DNA from: Clostridiales bacterium | GTDB lineage: Bacteria; Bacillota; Clostridia; Oscillospirales; Acutalibacteraceae | Reading direction: 5' to 3' | Length of the DNA: 17,127 nucleotides | Assembly (NCBI GenBank): GCA_021200075.1 | Contig: JAJQGZ010000157.1 | Location: 1-17,127 of the forward strand | Shown: piece by piece, positions 8,605 through 14,370 of the stretch | Layout: the number at the start of each line of letters is the position of its first letter | How positions within the stretch are numbered: position 1 is the first letter of the stretch | Notes under the pieces: generated by a model | Told to the model about the DNA's origin: nothing | Databases searched by the model: none | What the model saw: only the letters and a program-made list of their open reading frames with translations | Program-made: the position numbers and the translations under genes

Positions 8605-10423
8605 ATTTTTCCAACTCTCCCATAATGTAATTTACGCTTTCCTCAATGGTTTTGCCCGTTGCGTCAATTGTTATCTGAGGAGTGCGAGGAGGCTCGTAAT
8701 CGCTGGATACGCCGGTAAAATCGGAAATTTCATTTTCCCTTGCTTTTTTATAAAAGCCCTTTATATCTCTTCTTTCACATTCCTCAATCGGAGTGCTAAC
8801 ATAAATTTCGATAAAATCGTCTTTGCCGACAATTTTCCTTGCGTTGTTCCTGTCCTTTGCATAGGGAGATACCAAAGCCGCAATCGCAATAAGCCCCGCA
8901 TCGTTCATAAGCTTGCAGACCTCTGCAACTCGCCTGATATTTTCCGTTCTGTCTTTCTTTTCAAAGCCGAGATTGTTGTTGAGTCCGAGCCTTACATTAT
9001 CGCCGTCAAGTATCATCGTGTGCCTGCCGTTTGCTACAAGACGCTTTTCAACCTCGTTTACAAGAGTGGATTTACCCGCTCCCGAAAGACCGGTGAACCA
9101 CAGAGTTTTAGGTTGCTGAGCCTTTTGCCCCGCTCTGATTTCCCTTGTAATTGACATTTGGTGCCATACGATATTATCATCGTATCTTAACACCTTTTCA
9201 ACCACACCGCAGGCGGAGGTCATATTTGAAACTCTGTCGATTATAATAAGCTCGCCGAGAGTTTTATGTTTTTTAAATTCGCTTATCGGAATTTCCTCGT
9301 CAAGAATAATCTCGCAGGCGGCGATTTCATTCTTCGTAATATATGAAGCCTCAGGCTTTTCGCCGCTGTTGATGTCAGTTTTGAAAATAATTTTCTTTAT
9401 GCTGCCGGTAATTTTCCTTGTACCGAGCTTAATGAAATATTCCTTGCCGACGCTGAGGTGCGAATCGTCCATCCACAAAAGCGTTGCGTTAAAGCGCCTT
9501 GCGGTTTTTATACCGCTGTCCTTAGAAAGAACGCTACCCCTTGAAACATCAATTTCTCTGTTAAGAGTTATCGTAACTGGCTGACCCTCAAATGCGCTTT
9601 CGCTTTCCTTATCGCCGATTGTGATTGATTTTACTTCCGCTTTTTCATCACTCGGCAAAGCGGTTACCTCATCGCCGATATTAACGGTGCCCGCTTCAAT
9701 CTGGCCCTGGAATCCTCTGAAAGTTCTGTTAGGTCTGCACACCCTTTGAACCGGCATATAAAATCCCGCTTCGTCATCGGCGGTTTTAACCTCAACATTT
9801 TCAAGATAATCCAAAATCGGCTCGCCGGTATACCAAGGCATATTCTCCGATTTTTCGGTTATATTATCGTCCTCGGTCGCCGATACGGGAATAATCTTGA
9901 CATTTTTGAGCTTCAGTTCATCTGAAAGAGCTTTTATCTGCTCCTCAATCTTTTCAAAAACAGCATTGTCATAGGACACCAAGTCCATTTTATTAACGGC
10001 AAAGACAAAATAATTAATGCCCATAAGACTGCATATCCTTGCGTGGCGTTTTGTCTGTACCAAAACTCCCTGTGACGCATCGACAAGAATAATTGCCAAA
10101 TCGGCAAACGACGCTCCCACAGCCATATTCCTTGTATACTGCTCGTGACCCGGAGTATCGGCAACGATAAACGAACGCTTATCGGTTGTAAAATAACGGT
10201 AAGCAACATCTATAGTAATGCCCTGCTCCCTTTCCGCCGTAAGTCCGTCAAGCAAAAGAGAATAGTCTATATCACCGTCGGTTGAACCGACCTTTGAATC
10301 AAGAACAAGCGCTTCCTTTTGGTCGGCAAAAAGGAGCTTTGCATCGTACAATATATGCCCGATAAGAGTTGACTTACCGTCGTCAACGCTTCCGCAGGTT
10401 ATAAATTTAAGCAAATCGTTCAT
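8594..10423 (-). CDS. cysNC: Bifunctional sulfate adenylyltransferase subunit 1 / adenylylsulfate kinase
   Basis: A 609-residue fusion. Residues 1 to about 430 are CysN, the GTPase that drives ATP sulfurylase: P-loop GSVDDGKS (11-18), AEREQGITIDVAY switch region, DTPGHEQYTRN (89-99), NKMD (144-147), then EF-Tu-like beta-barrel domains. Residues about 437-609 are CysC, which phosphorylates APS to PAPS: P-loop GLSGAGKS (445-452), DGDNVR (473-478), LVSPYAKDR and a TIDATGKTIEE tail. The order and size match NodQ-type fusions. The start overlaps the cysD stop by one base (TAATG), and the end overlaps assT, so translation is coupled. The product PAPS is a sulfation donor or substrate of PAPS reductase; no reductase gene is in the window. 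Confidence 0.95.
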   Translation of the reverse strand: MNDLLKFITCGSVDDGKSTLIGHILYDAKLLFADQKEALVLDSKVGSTDGDIDYSLLLDGLTAEREQGITIDVAYRYFTTDKRSFIVADTPGHEQYTRNMAVGASFADLAIILVDASQGVLVQTKRHARICSLMGINYFVFAVNKMDLVSYDNAVFEKIEEQIKALSDELKLKNVKIIPVSATEDDNITEKSENMPWYTGEPILDYLENVEVKTADDEAGFYMPVQRVCRPNRTFRGFQGQIEAGTVNIGDEVTALPSDEKAEVKSITIGDKESESAFEGQPVTITLNREIDVSRGSVLSKDSGIKTARRFNATLLWMDDSHLSVGKEYFIKLGTRKITGSIKKIIFKTDINSGEKPEASYITKNEIAACEIILDEEIPISEFKKHKTLGELIIIDRVSNMTSACGVVEKVLRYDDNIVWHQMSITREIRAGQKAQQPKTLWFTGLSGAGKSTLVNEVEKRLVANGRHTMILDGDNVRLGLNNNLGFEKKDRTENIRRVAEVCKLMNDAGLIAIAALVSPYAKDRNNARKIVGKDDFIEIYVSTPIEECERRDIKGFYKKARENEISDFTGVSSDYEPPRTPQITIDATGKTIEESVNYIMGELEKYGV

Positions 10424-11325
10424 TAGAAATAGCCCTCTCTCTTTCTCTTTTCCATACTCGCAGAGCCGCCGTCGCTGTCTATTACTCGGCTTGTCCTTTC
10501 ACTTTCAACGGCTGAAAGCGTTTCCTCAATAATTTCATCAATCGTTGTTGCAGTGGATTCAACACCGCCGGAAAGAGGATAACAGCCGAGAGTTCTGAAT
10601 CGAACGCTCTTCATCATCGGCTTCTCACCGGGATTAAGCCTCATTCTGTCATCGTCAACCATAATCAAATTTCCGTCACGCTCAACGACCGGACGAACCG
10701 CCGCAAAATAGAGGGGAACTATCGGTATATTTTCTCTTTTTATATACTGCCAAATATCCGTTTCCGTCCAGTTGGAAATTGGGAAAACTCGGATACTCTC
10801 GCCCTTTTGAATTTCTGTATTATAGAGCTTCCACATCTCGGGGCGCTGATTTTTGGGATCCCACGCCTGAGCCGAATTTCTGAAAGAGAAAATCCTTTCC
10901 TTTGCTCTGCTCTTTTCCTCGTCCCGTCTTCCGCCGCCGAACGCCGCCGTAAAGCCGTATTTATTGAGTGCCTGCTTGAGCGCCTGAGTTTTCATTATAT
11001 CCGTATAAGCCGCACCGTTGTCAAACGGATTTATGCCTTTTTTAACTCCGTCCTCGTTGATATATTCAAGCATTTCTATGCCTAACTCTTTTGCGGTTTT
11101 GTCACGGAACTCTATCATTTCCTTGAACTTCCATGTTGTATTTACATGCAAAAACGGAAACGGAGGTTTTTGCGGATAAAACGCTTTCATCGCAAGATGA
11201 AGCATTACCGAGGAATCCTTGCCGATTGAATAAAGCATAACCGGCTTTTCGCATTCCGCCGCCACCTCTCTCATTATGTATATCGCTTCCGCTTCAAGCT
11301 TATCAAGATGGGTTAATTTACTCAT
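10423..11325 (-). CDS. cysD: Sulfate adenylyltransferase subunit 2
   Basis: A 300-residue CysD of normal length. With CysN it makes APS from sulfate and ATP. The PP-loop variant is YSIGKDSSVML (about 32-42). Further family marks are FLHVNTTWKFKEM, FGGGRRDEEKSRAKERIFS, ISNWTETDIWQYI, IPLYFAAVRPVVERDG-type text near residue 205, FRTLGCYPLSGGVES and the closing MEKRKREGYF. ATG 11325 has an upstream AAAGG at ten bases. It is first in the cysD-cysNC-assT operon. A promoter and three tandem operator-like repeats fill its roughly 90-base leader. The frame is clean. Confidence 0.96.
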   Translation of the reverse strand: MSKLTHLDKLEAEAIYIMREVAAECEKPVMLYSIGKDSSVMLHLAMKAFYPQKPPFPFLHVNTTWKFKEMIEFRDKTAKELGIEMLEYINEDGVKKGINPFDNGAAYTDIMKTQALKQALNKYGFTAAFGGGRRDEEKSRAKERIFSFRNSAQAWDPKNQRPEMWKLYNTEIQKGESIRVFPISNWTETDIWQYIKRENIPIVPLYFAAVRPVVERDGNLIMVDDDRMRLNPGEKPMMKSVRFRTLGCYPLSGGVESTATTIDEIIEETLSAVESERTSRVIDSDGGSASMEKRKREGYF

Positions 11326-11362
11326 AATTTTGATACCTTTCTGAATTTTGTCGGAGCTTTTA

Positions 11363-11407
11363 TTATATTCTATACAATTATATTCTATATAATTGTATAG
11401 AATATAA
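11363..11407. promoter_or_regulatory. Three tandem 15-bp operators upstream of cysD
   Basis: Exact 15-base periodicity: TTATATTCTATACAA (11363-11377), TTATATTCTATATAA (11378-11392), TTGTATAGAATATAA (11393-11407). The third is the exact reverse complement of the first. Each fits the imperfect palindrome TTRTATNNNATAYAA, and the whole also forms a 20-bp-armed inverted repeat. It begins right after the predicted transcription start of cysD, where a bound repressor would block elongation. An alternative is an RNA hairpin, but the very AT-rich stem and exact period favour protein binding. The cognate regulator is unknown. Confidence 0.75.
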
Positions 11408-11418
11408 AATAATAGTTT

Positions 11419-11447
11419 ATCTTATCCTATTTCGTGAAAAAAGTCAA
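11419..11447 (-). promoter_or_regulatory. Sigma-A promoter of cysD-cysNC-assT
   Basis: TTGACT (11447-11442), 17 bases, TAAGAT (11424-11419) on the minus strand. The predicted start is near 11412, directly before the operator array. Confidence 0.7.
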
Positions 11448-11536
11448 TAGATGAGTAAAAATATGTCACCTTTTGCACAAAAATTCACATTTAAAAGTAA
11501 TAAAAATCAAAAAGAGCCTGTTTATAAAAACAAACG

Positions 11537-11573
11537 GCAAAACAAAAAGCTCCCCGACTGACAAGGAGCTTTT
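11537..11573 (-). terminator. Rho-independent terminator of rplM-rpsI
   Basis: On the minus strand, AAAAGCTCC pairs with GGAGCTTTT (11573-11565 and 11553-11545) around an 11-base loop. It is followed by a T-rich TTTTTGTTTT tail, 17 bases past the rpsI stop. It separates the ribosomal genes from the sulfate operon; the 90 bases between it and the cysD promoter are A-rich with no gene. Confidence 0.85.
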
Positions 11574-11589
11574 GTAATATGAAAAAATA

Positions 11590-11988
11590 TTATCTCTTTG
11601 AGAACTGGGGCGCACGACGAGCCTTTTTGAGACCGGGCTTTTTCCTTTCCTTCATACGAGGGTCACGAGTGAGGAAGCCTGCCTTTTTAAGCGTCGGGCG
11701 AAGAGCCTCGTCATACTGAAGCAAAGCTCTTGATATACCGTGGCGGATAGCACCTGCCTGACCGGTTACACCGCCGCCGTTTACACGGCAAACGATGTCG
11801 AACTTTTCGGTAGTTTCCGTAAGAGCGAGGGGCTGACGAACGATAAGCTTGAAAGTTTCAAGTCCGAAGTAATCGTCTATATCCCTGTCGTTAATTGTTA
11901 TTTTACCGGTACCTGCATAAATACGCACACGGGCAACGGATTCTTTTCTTCTGCCTGTTCCGTAGAAGTACGGATTAGTTTCATACAT
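11590..11988 (-). CDS. rpsI: 30S ribosomal protein S9
   Basis: A 132-residue S9 of usual length. It opens with FYGTGRRKESVARVRI, has VNGGGVTGQAGAIRHGISRALL in the middle, and ends with the conserved basic tail GLKKARRAPQFSKR, which reaches the ribosomal P site. AGGAGG lies seven bases before the ATG at 11988. It follows rplM by 17 bases, the standard bacterial L13-S9 pair. Confidence 0.98.
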   Translation of the reverse strand: MYETNPYFYGTGRRKESVARVRIYAGTGKITINDRDIDDYFGLETFKLIVRQPLALTETTEKFDIVCRVNGGGVTGQAGAIRHGISRALLQYDEALRPTLKKAGFLTRDPRMKERKKPGLKKARRAPQFSKR

Positions 11989-12005
11989 AAGTCAGATACC
12001 TCCTG

Positions 12006-12434
12006 TTAAAATTCCCAAGCTTCGGGCTTCTGAGCCTCGTGCTTGTACTGATCGTCCTTGTAGATACGGCATCTTGTAAGCTGCTTCCTGCCGAGAGTGG
12101 TATCGGGCACCATACCCTTAACAGCGAGCTTCATAACAAAATCGCTCTTATTCTCCATAAGGGTACCGTACTTGATTTCCTTCAAATTTCCGATATATCC
12201 CGAATGGTGCTGATAAAGCTTTTTGTTGAGCTTATCGCCTGTGAGAACAACCTTATCCGTGTTTACGATAATGACAAAATCACCGCAGTCAACATTTGGT
12301 GTGAATATTGCCTTATGCTTGCCTCTGAGGAGAACGGCGGCTTCCGAAGCTACTCGTCCGAGAGACTTGCCTGCGGCATCAATTACATACCACTTGCGTT
12401 CGATTTCGTCAGCTTTCGGCATATATGTTGACAT
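12006..12434 (-). CDS. rplM: 50S ribosomal protein L13
   Basis: A 142-residue L13. Marks are KWYVIDAAGKSLGRVAS near the start, LLRGKHKAIFTPNVDCGDFVIIVN-type text at 36-60, HHSGYIGNLK and MVPDTTLGRKQL. I chose ATG 12434 because GGAGG sits eight bases upstream; an in-frame TTG at 12440 is only two bases from the GGAGG and so unlikely. First gene of the rplM-rpsI unit, with its own promoter and a structured leader. Confidence 0.98.
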   Translation of the reverse strand: MSTYMPKADEIERKWYVIDAAGKSLGRVASEAAVLLRGKHKAIFTPNVDCGDFVIIVNTDKVVLTGDKLNKKLYQHHSGYIGNLKEIKYGTLMENKSDFVMKLAVKGMVPDTTLGRKQLTRCRIYKDDQYKHEAQKPEAWEF

Positions 12435-12457
12435 AATCAAATCCTCCGTAATTTATT

Positions 12458-12487
12458 GCGACATCACGGCTGTGCCGAACGGGTCGC
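12458..12487 (-). ncRNA. Candidate structured rplM (L13) leader hairpin
   Basis: Between the promoter and the rplM Shine-Dalgarno, GCGAC pairs with GTCGC, and an inner CGGC-ACA-GCCG hairpin lies within. L13 leaders that bind L13 and autoregulate are known in Firmicutes. The position fits, but I cannot test the covariance model. Confidence 0.4.
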
Positions 12488-12505
12488 TTTTTCTATTGCC
12501 CGAAT

Positions 12506-12534
12506 ATAATAACACAGAGAAAAAATATAGTCAA
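12506..12534 (-). promoter_or_regulatory. Sigma-A promoter of rplM-rpsI
   Basis: TTGACT (12534-12529), 17 bases, TATTAT (12511-12506) on the minus strand. AT-rich sequence just upstream could act as an UP element. Confidence 0.8.
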
Positions 12535-12570
12535 CAAAAATTTTTTATTAATTTTATTTTTAATGTAACT

Positions 12571-12592
12571 TTCTCGTTTTTTCTCGTTTTTT
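12571..12592. repeat. 10-bp tandem repeat TTCTCGTTTT
   Basis: Two full copies (12571-12580, 12581-12590) and a short partial third, in the AT-rich stretch upstream of the rplM promoter. No coding role; possibly helix-phased A-tracts that help the promoter. Confidence 0.5.
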
Positions 12593-12655
12593 CTTGCATT
12601 TAGACACAAAAATCTAATTTATTATTTATGAAAAAATTTCAAATTTGGGGGTGCT

Positions 12656-12857
12656 ATTACGGACGGTTGTTCATTAAACCTTACAATTTCGGCTCTCGCC
12701 TGTGCAATGGCAAAAGGGAAAAACCACGCAGCAGCTTACCCTGCTGTCGGTATTTTTTATCAGCTCGGAGACACATTTTGCCACAATCGCCGCCTGCAAC
12801 GACGGTGAAAACGGCACGAATACGCCGAGTATCGATGGCGACATAAATATATCTTGA
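12656..12857 (+). CDS. Small DUF6774-like protein (frame broken, start unclear)
   Basis: About 67 residues. The core reads SALACAMAKGKNHAAAYPAV, then GIFYQLGDTFATIAACNDGE, matching from memory a small Clostridia family (DUF6774) with SALACAIA...FTQLGDTLATI. One base too many in the T-run 12776-12779 breaks the frame between GDT and FATIA. The start is odd: the frame begins TDGCSLN, preceded by ATT, with GGGGGTG four bases upstream as a good ribosome site. Either ATT is the start, it is a misread ATG, or a G-run error (12647-12651) joins it to ATG 12628, which lacks a ribosome site. The stop at 12855 overlaps the metF -35 box. Function unknown. Confidence 0.55.
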
Positions 12858-12882
12858 AATCCTACTGAAACGGTAGTATAAT
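12854..12882 (+). promoter_or_regulatory. Sigma-A promoter of the metF operon
   Basis: TTGAAA (12854-12859), 17 bases, TATAAT (12877-12882), about 33 bases before the metF ATG. The short leader leaves no room for an S-box, T-box or cobalamin riboswitch. Confidence 0.8.
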
Positions 12883-12915
12883 AACCGTATATAAAAAACA
12901 GCAAGGCGGATACCT

Positions 12916-13783
12916 ATGAAAATAAACGAAATATTAAAGAATAACAAGGTTACGGTCTCTTTTGAAATATTCCCGCCAAAGGAGTGGGCAAAGATAGAAG
13001 ACACCAAGGCGGTAATAAATGAAATGGCAAAAGATAAGCCGTCATTTATGAGCGTGACATACGGAGCGGCGGGGACGACAAGCGGTTTCACCTGCGAGAT
13101 TGCAAACGCCGTAAAGAGGACGGGTACTCCCGTGCTTTCCTACCTCACCTGCTATAACGCAACAAAGGAAAAGATAAATTCCGTTTTGGATGAGCTGGAA
13201 AAAAGCAAAATCGAGAATGTGCTTGCTTTGAGAGGCGATATTCCCGACGGCTTTGAGCCGAACGAAAATTACTGCTACCGTCACGCCTGCGAGCTTGTGA
13301 GCGAAATAAAAGCGAGGAGGAATTTTGCATAGGCTGAGCCTGTTATCCCGAAATGCACCCCCCGAATCCCCGGACAGGGTTGAAGACATTGCAAGGCTTA
13401 AAGAAAAGGTTGACTGCGGTCTCGATTTCCTTACGACCCAGATGTTTTTTGATAACGATAAGTTCTACAATTTCCGTGAAATGTGTGTTATCAAAGGAAT
13501 TAACATTCCGATAATCGCCGGAGTTATGCCGATAACAAACGCAAAGCAGATTAAAAGGAGCGTCGAGCTTTCCAACTGTACGCTGCCGAAAAAATTTATA
13601 AAAATTATGGAACGCTTCGGCGATAATCCCGACGCTATGAAGCAAGCCGGAATCATCTATGCCACCGAGCAGATAATAAATTTGCTTGCAAACGGCGTTG
13701 ACAACATACATATATATACTATGAACAAGCCCGATTGTGCGCATAAAATCACGCAGGGGCTGTCGGCAATAATCAACGAATAA
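12916..13783 (+). CDS. metF: Methylenetetrahydrofolate reductase, frame broken
   Basis: Reduces 5,10-methylene-THF to 5-methyl-THF, the methyl donor for MetH encoded downstream. It begins VTVSFEIFPPKEW, then FMSVTYGAAGTTSG, LSYLTCYNA and NVLALRGDIPDGF; after the break come DFLTTQMFFDND, PIIAGVMPI and HIYTMNKPD. SD AAGGCGG precedes ATG 12916. The middle is garbled at 13323-13363: one T missing in the T-run, a TGA at 13335-13337 where a Gly-like residue is expected (CIG-x-ACYPEMHPES), and a C-run of six where four would fit. Correcting the two runs gives exactly 288 residues, the usual short-form length. First gene after the promoter at 12854. Either clustered errors or a damaged gene. Confidence 0.88.
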
Positions 13784-13812
13784 GAAAATATTAAAATTCA
13801 AGATGAACAGTA

Positions 13813-14370
13813 ATGAATAAAACCGAAATACTGCATTATCTGCGCACCTCGTCCAAGACCGAAGACGAACGGCTTCTGGCACTGATAGATTCCTGCTGTG
13901 ACGAGGTAAACAAATGCGTCAGACCGAAAACGATACACAGAATATTCGACTGCAAAGCAACCGGTGACAGGCTGATAATATCAGACTATGAATTTATCAG
14001 CCAAAGGCTTGCGAAAAATCTTGACAGCTGCAATCGGGTATGCGTATTCGCCGCCACTCTCGGCACAGAAAGCGACAGACTGCTGAGAACCTATGCCCCG
14101 ACGGATATAACCAAGACTATGGTTTTGCAGGCTTGCCTTGCTTCAAAAATCGAAGAGGTACGCGACAGCCTTGAGGAAGAACTGAAAGAGGGCGGAATGA
14201 AGCTTCGCCGCAGATATTCTCCCGGGTATTTTGACCTCGATATTAAAGAAAACAAAAAGCTTTTTGAACTTATGGATATTACGAAACGGATAGGTCTGAC
14301 ACTTACGGACACATACCAAATGGTGCCGACAAAATCCGTAACAGCTTTTACAGGAATAGAAAATGATTAA
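13813..14370 (+). CDS. Standalone vitamin B12-dependent methionine synthase activation-domain protein
   Basis: A 185-residue protein matching the C-terminal activation domain of MetH, which binds S-adenosylmethionine and allows reductive methylation of inactive cob(II)alamin. The best marks are RYSPGY (134-139) and IGLTLTDTYQMVPTKSVTA (160-178). FAATLGTESDRLL (79-91) is also typical of the detached form in Clostridia. The MetH encoded next lacks this domain, so the two probably work in trans. ATG 13813 has only a weak ribosome site and lies 29 bases after metF. The stop overlaps the metH start by eight bases, giving translational coupling. The frame is intact. Confidence 0.85.
   Translation: MNKTEILHYLRTSSKTEDERLLALIDSCCDEVNKCVRPKTIHRIFDCKATGDRLIISDYEFISQRLAKNLDSCNRVCVFAATLGTESDRLLRTYAPTDITKTMVLQACLASKIEEVRDSLEEELKEGGMKLRRRYSPGYFDLDIKENKKLFELMDITKRIGLTLTDTYQMVPTKSVTAFTGIEND

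Noticed and set aside
8570..9154. 194-codon plus-strand open frame opposite cysNC
   Set aside because: Antisense to the CysC domain, whose P-loop and DGDNVR motifs are certain.
11363..11407. The inverted repeat upstream of cysD as a terminator
   Set aside because: The stem is almost all A-T, no T-tract follows, and it lies just after a promoter; the exact 15-base period fits operators better.
12681..13091. Minus-strand open frame covering the metF promoter and start
   Set aside because: It opposes metF motifs SFEIFPPK and SVTYGAAG and the metF promoter; composition looks like a shadow.
13335..13337. In-frame TGA in metF read as selenocysteine or reassigned Trp
   Set aside because: It lies between two run errors within 30 bases and at a non-catalytic position (IG-x-ACYPE). 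No SECIS-like hairpin was evident, and TGA serves as a normal stop for cysNC. A base error or point mutation is simpler.
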